From assembly GCA_021432605.1 (NCBI GenBank), contig MU271148.1:379362-443361 (forward strand): a stretch of DNA of 64,000 nt, given 5' to 3'. Positions 1 to 11,734 of this stretch are shown here, in pieces. The DNA comes from Coniochaeta sp. PMI_546. Lineage: Eukaryota; Ascomycota; Sordariomycetes; Coniochaetales; Coniochaetaceae. The position numbers and the translations under genes are program-made. Every line of letters begins with the position of its first letter. Within the stretch, counting starts at the first letter, position 1. The notes under the pieces were generated by a model that made no database searches, was not told the DNA's origin, and saw only the letters and a list, made by a program, of their open reading frames with translations.

Positions 1-717
1 AAATACACCCGGTCATATAATGACCTTTACCCTGGCGCGCCCATCATGCTCATCACCACCCACATCACCGACCTAGTGCTTCATTCCACGAAACACAAGG
101 CCGGAGCCCTAGCTCCAGCAGTCGACTACCTCCGCCAACGAAACTCTACCGGTGGAAGTGACCGGATCCTCATGCACGCCTTCTCCGACGGCGGCTCCAA
201 CAAGGCCGTGTGTCTCGCCGAAGCCTACCTCGCCTCAACAGGCCGCCGCCTCCCCGTGGCTGCCTCAGTCCTCGACAGCACGCCCGGCACAGCGCGGTAC
301 AGCTCCAACCTCGTCGCCTTCAGGCGGTCGCTACCCAGTAACGCCGCCCTTCGCGCCGTCGGCCTCCTCGTTGGCGCCTTGCTCTTGGCCGTCCACTGGG
401 TGCTCTTCTGCATCTTGGTCGGACAAGAGCAAAACGTTCTTTCCAAGACACGGCGGAGGCTCAATGACGAGACCTTATGGGATCTCGCGGCGATGTCGAG
501 AACGTATGTCTTCTCCCAAGCGGACGACTTGATTAGCTGGAGGGATATTGAAGACCACGCTGCCGACGCGGCCGAGACTTTGGGCATGACGAGTATGCTA
601 GTGAGGTTCAAGGCGAGCGGGCATTGTTGCCATGCGAAAGAGAACGAGGAATATTTTTGGAATGCGGTGAGGAGGACGTGGGAATCGAGGGATGTGGAGG
701 CTTGCCCGCTTGGGTAG
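1..717 (+). CDS. DUF829 (TMEM53/PaxU-like) protein, 5'-truncated by the window edge
   Basis: The open frame runs from base 1, so the gene starts upstream and 238 C-terminal residues are visible; the ATG at 46 is internal, because the 15 codons before it (YTRSYNDLYPGAPI) read as normal family sequence. DUF829/TMEM53 proteins have an alpha/beta-hydrolase-like fold; PaxU belongs to the family, but the biochemical role is generally unknown. Visible hallmarks are the nucleophile-elbow-like LMHAFSDGGSNKA, a hydrophobic helix near the middle (LLVGALLLAVHWVLFCILVG), YVFSQADDLISW, and a C-terminal FKASGHCCHAKENEEYFW, where the His would be the third triad member. Ser, Asp and His of a possible triad are therefore all present. 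The hydrophobic helix suggests membrane association. Family assignment is firm; substrate is unknown. Confidence 0.8.
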   Translation, partial: KYTRSYNDLYPGAPIMLITTHITDLVLHSTKHKAGALAPAVDYLRQRNSTGGSDRILMHAFSDGGSNKAVCLAEAYLASTGRRLPVAASVLDSTPGTARYSSNLVAFRRSLPSNAALRAVGLLVGALLLAVHWVLFCILVGQEQNVLSKTRRRLNDETLWDLAAMSRTYVFSQADDLISWRDIEDHAADAAETLGMTSMLVRFKASGHCCHAKENEEYFWNAVRRTWESRDVEACPLG

Positions 718-1628
718 AGGCACGTCGAGACCCTAGCCATTGCTCTGAATCCAACTGCCTCCATATTCTATTGTGTCTGATCGTATTGAATCGGACGATT
801 GACGCTAATTAGCACATGTGCATCATCGTAATTTAGATCCGGTCCGCCAAAATCTGGTCACAAAACTGGAAATGTCTTCGTTAATCTGCCATGCTTCTTC
901 GAAACTCGTAGCTCCGTCCTGTCTACGAAGCAGCGAGCCGGTGTACGCCTCATCGTCTACATGGCATGACAGCAAGAAGTCTGGTTCTCGTCTGCATAAC
1001 TAACCATCAGACAAACGAAAAAGCACAAAAGGACTCTAAATCTCGCAAATGGGCACAGTTGTTTTCTTTACCCACCACAATGCCTCATGACAGTAACACT
1101 TCAAGATGTAGACTTCTGATGGACCAGCGACCAGTGATGAAGATGAACAAGCTTTGCAGGATTGCGACTCCTACCCAGCTGTGGTTCGATCATAAGCATT
1201 TTTCGGATAGTCATTACCACCACCAAGCCCAGTCGAGTGATCGATCGCTGGGCTGTGAGGCCGACTGTTGTTGGCATATTGTGACTCAGAGATCCTTTAA
1301 TAACACCAGGCCGCGGTTATGCCTTAGCGGCCTGTTTATCTTTCTTTCATCTCATCCTCTTGGGTTCAGCTCAGCATTTCCGCCACGCGCCACTTCAGAT
1401 GTGCAATTCAAGGTTTCGCGTTAGACCGATGGAAGGTTTAAAACCAGGAAGGTCCAAACCCTAACCAGAGCGTAAGCTTTCGGTGGTCCAATTACATAAA
1501 ACACAGTCGACTCACACAACCTGGCTGATTCAATATCTCTACATCGGCAACAAGATATTCCAGATTATCTGGTTACCCCTGTTGTGTCCCTCCATTGCAA
1601 TTGACGCGGTGGTTGAATAAAGGCAACG
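718..1628. other. Intergenic, nothing recognised
   Basis: Only short, unconvincing frames are present. A TGACTCA heptamer lies at 1282-1288, but such matches are common in the window and no relevant gene starts beside it. Confidence 0.5.
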
Positions 1629-2209
1629 ATGGGCAGAGTCGCTAATGTTACGAAACGGCCATGTTCCCTTGCCCGCCAAGCATGGAAAGACTACAGGCGA
1701 GGGCGCATGATCCGCAAGAATGGAAAGAAGGATCTTGGACACGTAGAATACAAAGAGACGGAGGAAATCAATGCCGAGTCGCAAAGATTCCAAGAACATA
1801 AGGTAGGCTCTGTCATAACTGTATCAAGCTCGGGGAGCAAACGTCAACTCGCTAACTATCTTGCAAGCCGGCCGTAGTACACACGATTCGCTCACCTCAC
1901 CATCAAGCCACAGAGCCTCCAGCTCGTATAGGATGGCAATTCAACTGGGCAGCCGAGTTTCCATGGCGCCTTCAGCAGATCGTCGTAGAAGAAAGCAACT
2001 GGCGTGGAACGTGGGTACTCGAAGTGAAAGACATGCAAGGCATGGATTGGGGCACGGTGGCTATGCCCAAGGGTACTGGACGCGGCATAGAATATCATCG
2101 TAAGCCGACCAAGCAGTTGCCGTTCATGGCCGAGAAGCAACAGAGCGAAGCAATGGTCATAAGCGACGGAGGCCAGGACGATTTGATGGTTTGGCTGGGA
2201 AAGCGGTAG
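1629..2209 (+). CDS. Small two-exon protein of unknown function
   Basis: I reconstruct join(1629..1802, 1868..2209), 171 aa. Exon 1 begins at an ATG with an in-frame TGA 15 nt upstream and ends in phase 0. The 65-bp intron starts GTAGGC, has a GCTAAC branch site at about 1849 and ends CAAG. Exon 2 then stays open to TAG. The N-terminal 58 residues are strongly basic (RQAWKDYRRGRMIRKNGKK), as in a nucleic-acid-binding or nuclear protein. The second exon is Trp-rich (IGWQFNWAAEFPWR, SNWRGTWVLEV) and ends DDLMVWLGKR. I recognise no domain. Splice signals with frame continuity and non-random composition are the evidence for a gene. It could also be a relic of a larger element. Confidence 0.45.
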
Positions 2210-2676
2210 GATGGCACCAGGTCATTATTAGACCTAGGCTATTGTCTAATTTGGGGGAACTGTTGGAAAGTTTCGATAATAGGGTGATCTCGACAAATCC
2301 TATAGGCCTAACCACAAGCTCACACGGTGAAGAAGAAAGCGGATTATCAGGTGGAAGGCGCCAAACCTTCTCCGAGATATGCATGCTGTTTCCAATCCTC
2401 TGGAGCATCGGGTAGCGGTCACGAGGCAGTCACGACAGAGTAAGGTACCTTAGTCAGTACGAGGGAAAGAACTCTTCAAACAGCCAAAGAGTGTCGCCGC
2501 GACTATTCAAATTTAGATGCCGACATTGCATGCTCAGATATCTTATGTGACCCGTAAGTGTATTCTCTTCCTGCGCCAACATCGCTTATTCACGATCAAG
2601 ACATTTTACTCGGCCTGGGCTTGCCTGGATGACACAGCCAGCTTCCCACAACCAGCCAAGCTCGCCAGCCAACACT
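2210..2676. other. Intergenic, nothing recognised
   Basis: Separates the small unknown gene from the DUF5672 gene. The 349-residue frame starting at 2517 runs into the DUF5672 gene in another frame and is a shadow. Confidence 0.5.
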
Positions 2677-3615
2677 ATGAGGCCTTTCTTCAGGTCAATT
2701 GCGCGCTGTCGCCGCATCGACTCAACTGTATTGCTGTGCGCCTTGCTTGTCGCCATCTAGTTATACGCGATGATATGGCAGTTCAGACAGGCATACCGCT
2801 TCTACCATCCCAAGCCCCAAGATGGGGATGCCACCAGGCCTCTCGAAAACAGACCATTATCTGCCTACCCAGATCGAGTGAACGGTCACAAGAGCGCCCC
2901 AGTCCCAGATACAGTCCGGCACCAGCACAAACCAGTAGCAGTCGTAATCGAGACCCGCATGACAGCCAACCTGATCCCCATCATGCTGCACTTCTCCTCC
3001 GTCCTGGGACCGGCCTAGACGGTCGTCCTGTACACACTCGAGGAAAACTGGCGGACACCTTCCTCCCCACCTTTTCGCCGCGCTCAAGCCTCAGGTCGAG
3101 TCCAGATCCGCCATCTCCCACCCGACACATCCTTCCCAGACAGCGCCTCCGTCTCGTCCTTCCTCACCAAACCCTGGCTCTGGCGACAGCTCCAGTCCAC
3201 CCCCCGCATACTCCTCTTCCAGACAGACAGCATCATCTGCTCCGCCTCCTCGACAAGAGCAGAAGACTTCTTCGAGTACGACTTCATCGGCGCCCCCATG
3301 CCGACAGACCTGGGACGCGGGTACAACGGTGGCCTATCACTCAGAAACCCGAAATTGTTCCTCGAGATCACGCAGGAGGCCGATTTCGAGACCGACCCGG
3401 CAGAGCTCGAGGACCAGTGGTTCTTCGCCCAACTGCAGATGAGGGGAGCCAGGCTGCCGACGGAGGAGGTGGCCAGAACGTTCTCGGTCGAGTCCATGTG
3501 GTACGAGAAGCCGCTGGGATACCACCAGCCGCAGCGGTGGCTGGCGGAGCGGATGGGCCAGATTGAGGGGTGGTGTCCTGAGGTGAGTATGCTTGCTGGC
3601 CGGCGGGCGTATTAG
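2677..3615 (+). pseudogene. DUF5672 glycosyltransferase-like type II membrane protein with two in-frame TAG codons
   Basis: Frame 1 from the ATG at 2677 encodes a short basic N-terminus (MRPFFRSIARCRR), a hydrophobic anchor (DSTVLLCALLVAI), then a DUF5672 domain: VAVVIETRMTANLIPIMLHF, KPWLWRQL, ILLFQTDSIICS, DFFEYDFIGAP, GYNGGLSLR, EDQWFF and YHQPQRW in the usual order. DUF5672 proteins are Golgi-type glycosyltransferase-like enzymes of unknown specificity; DUF5672 itself has no assigned activity. Two TAG codons interrupt it, at 2758-2760 just after the anchor and at 3016-3018 in GPA*TVVLYTLEENW, where relatives continue without a gap. Everything else stays in one frame, so inactivation looks recent. 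A GTGAGT donor at 3583 with an acceptor at about 3692 after a long T tract could add a short last exon. Confidence 0.7.
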
Positions 3616-4380
3616 CATGGCGAGAAGTGTGGCTTTGCATGATGTTGCCCTTTTTTTTTTTTTTTTGGTTGTGTTGTTGAATTTCTGGACAGCGATGGTG
3701 TGGTATGTTTTATTTCGGTATGGATAGATCGAATAGGTACCTTACCTTGGTCAAGGGTTGTGATAGCGATAGACAATATTAAGCGTGTCTTTACTGTCAG
3801 CATCGTGGACGACGAGACTCTTTACGTCCACCTTCACCTCGTGCTTCCTGCTATGAGAGATCGATATAACAGTGACCGTGGAAAATTTGGCTGTAAGGGC
3901 TACCGCAATTCCACCGCAACAGGTTGAAGCTTCGTGGCCGCGGGTTACAGCAGCGTCCAAGACTCGGGCGAACTTCGCATGACAAAAATCACGTCGTAGG
4001 AAGAACTCAGATAGCTAATATCCTCTATCAATGCTCAGAGCCGGTGGATCTCTGTCTGTCCTCTCGATAGAGACTGTCCTTCTCCATTCTGACCCAACGG
4101 CCACACAGTCCCCCTGCTGCCACGAATTGTCAAACTATAAGTGCCAGTCTTGGTCAAACGCCTACGTCTCGCGACTACAAATAACCAGACCCATGAGCAC
4201 AGGTACTGGTGGTATAAATAAATGCCAATGCGCCGCTCCCAGTTGCCCTAAAACACCGATAACCAAGCAAGGAACCTCAATGCAACCAGACGCAGAAAGG
4301 CAATCAATACACAGGGACGAACCCTCTGTCAAGAGCACTGTCCGTGGCACAAGCCACGATCCTAAGCTCCAGGGCGCGAT
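3616..4380. other. Intergenic; contains a homopolymer T tract
   Basis: A run of about 16 T begins near 3651; it is either the polypyrimidine tract of a last intron of the preceding gene or part of its 3' region. No other structure seen. Confidence 0.5.
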
Positions 4381-7300
4381 CTAACCAGCTCGGTTCCGCA
4401 AGCTGCTGGTGCGGCCGAAACCAAGCCACTTCCTCTTGCCTCCTCCTTCATTTTTGACCGGTGCACCATTGAGAGCTACACCCCCAGATCCACCAGCAGA
4501 AGGCTGAGCCGACTGCGCTTGAGCCTGAACGCTCTGTGCTGGAGCGATACCCACCGGTGCACCTCCGTCGAGTGGTGCTCCGCCATCGAAGCTACCGCGG
4601 CGATTCCGCATGATAGGCGGCGGCGTGGCACTAGCTCTGTCGTCGTCGGCGAAGACGTCGATCCCGTTCTTGCGGCTTCCCCACGACGTGGGTACCCCGA
4701 CCATCGGAGCGGGTACGTTCTTAAACGAGGTCTCCGTTGCGGGCGCGCTTGCGGGTGGCTGCACGTCGGCGGACGAACCGGTGGAGCGGCGGAAGAGATT
4801 GTTGAGCCCCTTGCTGCGCGCCGGCTGGCTTGCTGTCGGAGGATAGTGGCGCTGTTTCGGCTGCTGCTGGGGTGCGTCAGGCACTGGCATGGAAGTCTGT
4901 GGAGGTGCCGTCGGAGCACGGCCCATTTGCGCAGCTACGGCACGGGCTGAGCTATGTGACGAGTTTGGTGGACCGTCGATACTGTTGCTGCGTTGCCTGT
5001 TGCGCCGGGGGCTCGTACGGAGACGCGCGTGGGACTGACTTGGCCCTGCTGGGGAGGAACTGATGCCCGTGACCATGCCATGGGATGATCCGGTGCGTGC
5101 GTGGAGGCTTGACCGTCTATTAGGAGGAGGGGGCGGGATAGCTGCACCACCGAGCACAGGACTCGCCAGACCAGAGCCGAAAAGTGGCTGCGGGAGTGAA
5201 TCGCCGAGAGCATCGAGCGTCTGCGCTAAGGGAGTGGCCGTCGGGAGACCGCCCCCCGCCGCGCCGACGTAGCCACTACCGCCGAGAGAGCCGAACATAG
5301 CGTCTGTTGCCCAGCCACTAGTAGATGTTGGGAAGGAGAACAAGTCCGGCGAAATGCGACCATCTTGTTTGTTGTCAGCCTGTGATGCCGAGCTGAAGGG
5401 GTTAAGAGCTGCGGCTCGGTTCGGGCTCAAGCTCTCCCGCATCCAATAATCAAATGTCGACGTCACCGAGCCAGCACCGTCCAAGTCATCGTCTGACTCG
5501 TCACTTTCCCAGTTGCCCCGTCCACGACCACCCCTACGATTAGAGACCGTGGTCTCATCAGCCGAACGCGGTCGAGGTATTTGAGCCGATGAGAAACGGC
5601 CGTTGAAATACGAAGCATCTGATGACAGCTCCTTCAGGCTGTCAAAGGCAGTCGTGGAGGCCGGTTGGGCGGTAGCCTTCCCAGACACATTGTTGGTTGC
5701 AGCGTTTTCTAGGCTGATCGACTGCTGAGATGCAGTGGTTTCCGAAAGGGCGAGATAGCTACGATCCCCACCGAACTCAATGTCTTTGGGTAGCGTGTCG
5801 TTAGAATTCTTGAAGCGTCGCAAAGTCGAGGTTGAGATCGTATCAGGAGTAGGAGGCAGCCCTTGAGAGTTTCTGAAGTCGCTGGGATGATGACCATTCG
5901 TCAACACCCTTTCCAATGCGTCCCGCTTCTCCTGCTTTGTTTGCGGTCGCGCTGCAGGTTTCACAGGACGACCGGTAGAAGGCCGCGAATCTGTTTTCCT
6001 TTCGTAGGCTGTTGATGGCCGTGAAGCATCGTCCATTGCCGTGAGTGTCTTTTCCAACCTCTCTAGCCTCTGTAGCGGCGAAGCTGCCACGTCCAGAATG
6101 TCGTTGATATTCTGGAACCTCGCGGCTCCTGCACTCATGTTGCGTGATTCGACACGCCGCAATTTGGAAGGCGTGACTATCTTGGACTTGTCGCTTGAAA
6201 GGGTGTCTCTCAAACTACCAGTCTCCGACAAGCCGTCGAATGGCGCGGGTTCCATGCGAGGCGGCGAAGGCGAAGAGTTGTTTGATCGTGTGACATCCTT
6301 TTCGCCATATATGCTCCGGAATGAGCTTTCACTCAGCACGCTTAGGCTTGGGCTCCGGGTGCCGTGGAGGTCTTCGCGCTCCTGATCCTGGCCGTCCTCG
6401 GCCGTTTTAGATAGACTCAAGATGCTGCCCCGCACGCCTAGATAGACGTTTCGAAGGTTCGACGTGGCTTCGCTGTGTTCTGACAAGAAGCTCGGCATCC
6501 TAGCCAATAGCTTTGCCTCGTCCTCTGGATTTGTCCGCTCAAAGTCCGAACGTCGGGGTGTTGCCATTTCAGTTGCTGGAGTCGGCGTTTCATTCCTTGA
6601 GTAGAAGAATCCATGGTCCTCGACCTTCCGAACCATTTCCCGCTCCCTCAACAATTGCTCGACACGTGCCTCCAGGACGACGATCATCGCTACGGCCTCT
6701 TCCACGGCCTTGTCCCGCTTTTCCAGTTCAACGACGAGCTTGTCGTTCATCTCATCAGTCTGTATCTTCTCGGTTTCCAGTTTCTCAAGCCGTTCCTCTA
6801 GCGCCGTTTGCCGTTCCCGCCGATGGTATAACTCGAGCTTAAGGTCAAAGTTCTGTTTGTGTAGTGTCGACAGTGTCTGCGACATAGGGGCAGTCAGCTA
6901 AAGTTCAAAGCAAATCGAAATGACGTGGACGGGAAAACAAACCTGCTCCATCTCCTTGATGCCCAGACCCTGCTTCTTCTTCGCAGGCTCGGCGCCACCA
7001 CTTGATCTGGGACGGCGACCATCAGAGGCTCCACTGCGCGCAGGCGAGCTCTGAGCGGTCCTGTGATCGAAGGAGGCGTTCATGGTTTCGTTGCTCAAGC
7101 GGCTGGATGACCTTTCGCTCTCCACTTTCCTCTCTCTCTGTAGCCTCTCCTGCAGGAAGCTGGACACGGGCGGCAGGGACTGTCTTGAGTCCTCCGAGGC
7201 CTCGCGTGACAGCTGGGATCGTGGGCGCTCAAATGAGCCGCGACTACGTGCGTTGTGATGAAAACGGTGTGTAGGATGTGCAGCGCTCTGCTGCGGTGAA

Positions 7301-7443
7301 GGAGGAAGCTGAGTGAACGAACTATTCGAGCTGAGGTGCGTCGTGCGAGTCTTAGTCGAGCTTGTGCTGGATCGGGAGGCAGCACGAGGAAAAGGCGGAG
7401 GCCGGGAGCGCTCTCCCTCCTGTTGACCTGAGGCGGATTCCAT
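4381..7443 (-). CDS. Centrosomin-motif (CM1) spindle-pole / microtubule-organising-centre protein
   Basis: Reconstructed as complement(join(4381..6876, 6943..7443)), 998 aa. The ATG at 7443 sits in an excellent context (CTCACCATGG). The 66-bp intron starts GTTTGT and joins KEMEQ to TLSTLHKQNFDLKLELYHRR, recreating the continuous CM1 core found in Mto1, Pcp1, ApsB and CDK5RAP2, which recruits and activates gamma-tubulin complexes at spindle pole bodies and septal or cytoplasmic MTOCs. Residues 1-157 are Ser/Arg-rich and disordered; CM1 and a coiled coil cover about 158-275; the rest is low-complexity Ser/Pro/Gly. The protein ends in a basic tail (KRKWLGFGRTSSLRNRAG). Unlike Mto1 it lacks extended C-terminal coiled coils, so naming it Mto1 or ApsB would be overreach. 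CM1 assignment is strong. Confidence 0.85.
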
Positions 7444-9960
7444 GGTGAGCGGCGTGGGGAGCAAGGGTCTTACGGTGCTGCTCGTTCCCTGTTTGTTGTC
7501 CCCACCATAAAGCCGTAAGAGTTAGGGGTGACCCAGACAGCAAACACAGGTGAGAGCGACCTTAAATGGTTGCAGCAAAGCGGAATACTTCCCGGTGCTG
7601 CTAAAATGCTGGGGAAAGTTTGGCCGTTGTGGTGGGGAGTCAACGAAAGCCAGAGGACCACGCGACAAAAGAGGGGATTGTGAAATGTAAAAGGATGATG
7701 CCTGTCAGGAGAAATCCTGACAATTGCCTTATAGCTCAGAACTTGTCTGCCGTTATCGATAGTATCGGGGCAGAAACGCGCGAATGGCAAGGCGCGCGGT
7801 CGTGGCTCGAGCTTAATACACGAGATATAGGGATAGTCCAGTGCCTGGCGGTCTAACCGGGTTTCCACGCGAGGATCATGTATCTACGGCAGATGTGTAT
7901 GTGAGTCGGGTAGATGCTTAGAAGATTGTTGGCGATGATCGTCTCAAGTCTGGCTGCCGGGTGTTGTTTGGCAGATGTAGTGATGTGATGCTGCAGGTAG
8001 CCGATCTGTCATGCAATGCGCCGAGCATCAAGACGAATGGGTTTATGTCCGAAGGAGTGAACTGTTGTCAGTGGTCGAGAGAAAGAGCGTGGCCGAATAT
8101 AGCGACAGACACAACACTCTGCGAGGCCGGTAGTATTTGGTCTGGCGTTGTTGTTTGTATGACGACCCTGTTGCCTGGTGCCAGTGTTCCGGGTTGTGGA
8201 ATGTGAGACTTGGAGACAAGCAAGACAGCGCTGACAGACTGGCTGCTGTGCTGCATACAGCGGAGGAATTGAGACAAAAGGTGGACCGCACCCGAGTTGC
8301 AAGACAGCCGGTTGGTTTGTCGAGCTCTCGATAATTCAAGTCATAGCTAAAAGGCAGCCATGTACCCGAGTTGCTGTCGCAGAGATTGTAAGAAGAAAAG
8401 GTGTGAAAATCAAGGGAAAGGAGCAGAAAGGCAGAAAGGATACCTGAGGATTGTGAAGCAGCAAAAGTGCAGTGCAAGGGTTACGCACCGGTACTTGATC
8501 ACTTTGTCCGACCTAACGGGTGGCAGCCCGTCGCTAGCGAGTGGAGACTGTGGAGCCTGCCCAGTGCATTGGATCCAGGAACGCTCGCCCAATCCACACC
8601 ACCAATCCGAAGCTGGTGAGCACTGGTGAGATTAGGGGGCAGGGGGGGCAGTCGGAAGGGTTATGTCACACGTGTGAGTGTATCGCGTCTGCCGCGCTGG
8701 TTCCATCTTGCCATCCCTACCGTGACAGTCGAGTCTTTCGCTGCCCGATCAAACACCATCAAATACCTATGTCGTCTTCGAGGTGTTGTGCATCAGGCAT
8801 CAAGACATCCATCCACCTTGGACATTGCAGAGCAACTGATATGCAGCGCTAGCGAGATTACACCTTTTGAGAAGTGCCTTCAAAACGTTTCCACACAAGT
8901 CTACGCGAACTCGCGGCCCGTCGCGTCCAAAGTTTTAATGGATTTTTCTCTTTGAACTTGTTGGTGACGGTGCGGTGCGGGACACAGTAGCGGCCCCTCC
9001 TTCCTTCCAGCGTCGACTGTGCCACACTGCCCTGACTGCCACCAGGTAAGGTAAGGATCTTATGGTTCAAGAGGACCCACATGCACTTTCCATATTGGGT
9101 TGTGCTTCCACTGGAAATGGACAAATCAACACGAAGTTTTCAATCCCGTCACACCAATCACTGCCCATGTCAGGTCGGAGCCTGGTCCCAACATCGTGGA
9201 TGCATGATGATCCTAGGCGATTCTTCTTGATAATGTTTCGATTCATAAAAATAGGGGCAGCTCGGACCTTCGCTTGAAGTGTATGCTCCATCGTCTCGCA
9301 AGCTGGTGGTCCTGCCGTCACGGGACGGAGCCGACTGCAACCCTCATTCTGGTCCCTCTCGCGCTCTGAAAACACGGCACAGTTCTGTTTCCGACACCAA
9401 TCTCCAGCCGCTGGTTCGGACGTGTTTGCGTATGGAGTGGCATCTGCCGTGTGCAAACTCGCCGAGGTGCGTGGCCGGTGTGCCTCAATCACCCGCCGGC
9501 AACTGGAGTCCTCCAAAGCAAGGGATATCGAAGATTGGCATCGCAAACAAACTGAAGTATCGGCCGGCGCTGACCTCGGTGGGCAGATGCCGGGAATGCC
9601 GTCCTCCAGATTCCCCTCATGTGATTCCGGCAAGGTCCTGCAGATCTGCTTGTTCTCTTGGTGAGCACTACACAGCAAGGCCGTTTGCAAGATTGCGAAG
9701 AAATGTTATGCGCAGGTATCGATCTGGCGGTGTAAACTGTCTGTGAATTTACAATGGTTCGCATCCTGCATAGGTCACGCCGCAGGAGATGCCTGCACTA
9801 TCCTCCTGCAGGCACAAAGTCAAAAACACATGAGTCAGTAAGGCATTCTACGGTGAGCAAACATATTGTCCACTGCTATAGGCAAGATCCTCGCTAGGTA
9901 CTGTGGTAGGTCCCTATCATACAAGCACTTGATATCCTACATGTATTTTGACCGAACTCC
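7444..9960. other. Long intergenic stretch, no gene recognised
   Basis: This 2.5 kb holds the 5' region of the CM1 gene and the 3' region of the SDR gene. Overlapping frames of 207 aa (minus, 9067-9690) and 155 aa (plus, 9279-9746) exist but show no domain, bias or splice support. Confidence 0.5.
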
Positions 9961-11259
9961 TTAAATCAATACCAAGTCCTCAAACTTTTGGCCTTTATCG
10001 GCGATGGCCAGGTTCATCTTCTCGCGGTAGATCTTTCCAGTCAGCGCCATCAGATTCTCCTGCAACTCTTCACTTTGCGCCTGTTTGCTGCCTGGCTCCG
10101 GAATGGCAGGAGGGCACACCCACTCCCCGGACTCAGTCGTGGTCGTCGCCGCATATACGGTCGGCACTGCTCCCTGCCACTGGTCTTTCTTGATTGGGTC
10201 GACGACGTGGGACATGATATAGCCGGCGCGAGGGTATCTAACTCTTAGTATCAGTGACATCCCAATTACGATAGCGTCGCGTCGACTTACGGCTCGAACA
10301 CGTCCTTCACACTCTGCTTGGTGCTCACGAAACCAGGATGCGTAGCATTCATGAGCACGTTCGGGTGGCTGTTCTTTCGGGCAAAATATCTCGTGTACAG
10401 GATGCTCGCCAGCTTGCTCCGTCCGTACTGTCCGTTGGGGCCGACATCTGTATTAATCTCTTCCAAGCTGGCAAACTTGGTATCGCTGGGCGCATTCTGG
10501 TGCGCATTGCTCGACTGGTGCGTGATGCGCACAATGTTCCCTTCTTCCGCCGTCTTCTTCATCAGCGGCAGCAGACCGCTCGTCAGGACCATATGTCCCA
10601 TGTGGTTCAACGCCATGTGCCGGTCAACACCATAGTCCGTCAGTTGCGCTGTCATGATGCCGCGTCCAGCATTGTTGACGAGGATGTCGAGCCGATCCGT
10701 GTCGGCCTTGATCTCCTCGGCGACCTTGTGAACGCGAGGCCAGTCGGTTAGGTCGCACTGCTTCCACTCGATGCGGGAAGCAACGTCCTCGCCCAGCTCA
10801 GACGCGATCTCCCGCTTGGCAGCGGCAATGACGTCTGGGGACACAGAGAGAACATACAGCTTCGAGATGTTGTGCTTGAGAAAGGTATACGCGACGGCGA
10901 AACCGATGCCCCTGCTGCCCCCCGTGATGACGCCGACTTTGCCGGACAGGTCTGGACACTCGGAGAGCTCGAACTGGCGAGTGCCTAGCTTCGATGCTGG
11001 GCCGCCGAAGTTCTCGGCGATTGTATTCTGTGGACACTAGGTGTTAGCAGAGCTTCGAGGAGGAGCAGGTGAGAGCCGTCCGACATACTCTAACATTGTT
11101 CATCACGCCGGCCGGAAATGACGTAGAGTCAGTAGTACATAGGCTTCTCTTGACTGTCAGAAACTGTGCAGTTTGCCGTGTTGCGGCAGTGCTTAGAAGT
11201 CTGGCGGGTGAAGAGACCAAGACGTTGCTCCTTAGAGCTACTCTGAGGGATGCAGACAT
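9961..11259 (-). CDS. Short-chain dehydrogenase/reductase with mitochondrial-type presequence
   Basis: Model complement(join(9961..10237, 10291..11027, 11089..11259)), 394 aa. Intron 1 (61 bp) is GTATGT...GCTAAC...CACAG; intron 2 (53 bp) is GTAAGT...TTAG and joins DVFEP to YPRAGYIM. The first ~45 residues (SASLRVALRS, PARLLSTAATR, VKRSLCTT) are Arg/Ser/Ala/Leu-rich with no acidic residue until about Asp44, like a mitochondrial matrix presequence. The classical SDR fold follows: TGGSRGIG at 92-99 for NAD(P)H, ILVNNAG, the catalytic Ser in HQSSNAH, and YGRSK as YxxxK. The retinol-dehydrogenase/WWOX-like branch fits (KDVFEPYPRAGY, WVCPPAIPEPGS). Substrate unknown. A start at the ATG at 11103 would delete the presequence, so targeting depends on the transcript start. 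The neighbouring transporter on the same strand and the divergent regulator suggest a shared pathway. Confidence 0.85.
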
Positions 11260-11734
11260 TTTGCTTCAAGTTGCAGAAACTGCCGTTTATTCATATCTAC
11301 TTGCGATCTATTCCTATCTTAACCCTCGCAGCAGTTAGAAAGATGATGAATGCGCGACAGGTAGTGTTGGTCGTCATGAATCATCAAGTGCGGAATGACA
11401 TACGCTAACCCGATCGGTGGAGCTTCGAGATTGAGACATGATCGGGCAGTCACCTCGGCCAGCGAGCGAATCATAAGGAGAACGGATGCTTCACCTTGTA
11501 ATTGCCATCCATGATGCAATCGAGGAGATTGTAACCGTGAATATTGCCCGAGGATATGAGTTTTATCTAACCGTGAAACTACTCTTGAGAAGAGGTGATT
11601 ATACACGAGCTAAACTTACACGGTACGAGCACGACAAAAGAGACCACCCAAGCGCAGCCAGTACTCGACATTTTGCAGGAACGTGCAAAGCCCAACATCA
11701 ACCCACCCCATGCTCGTGGCCCAATATTGCCAGT
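11260..11734. other. Intergenic between SDR and transporter
   Basis: Promoter of the SDR and 3' region of the transporter. It contains GTAACCGTGAATATTGCC at 11531-11548, which recurs exactly at 40731-40748. Confidence 0.6.

Noticed and set aside
2700-3030. An intron removing the TAG codons of the DUF5672 gene
   Set aside because: The sequence on both sides of each TAG is continuous conserved or membrane-anchor sequence, and no donor/acceptor pair of plausible length fits.
2517-3566. 349-residue open frame on the plus strand
   Set aside because: Its second half is an Arg/Pro/His-rich translation of the DUF5672 coding sequence in another frame, and the conserved DUF5672 motifs are all in frame 1.
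9067-9746. Overlapping 207-aa (minus) and 155-aa (plus) frames
   Set aside because: No recognisable motif, no codon bias, no splice signals, and both strands equally open.
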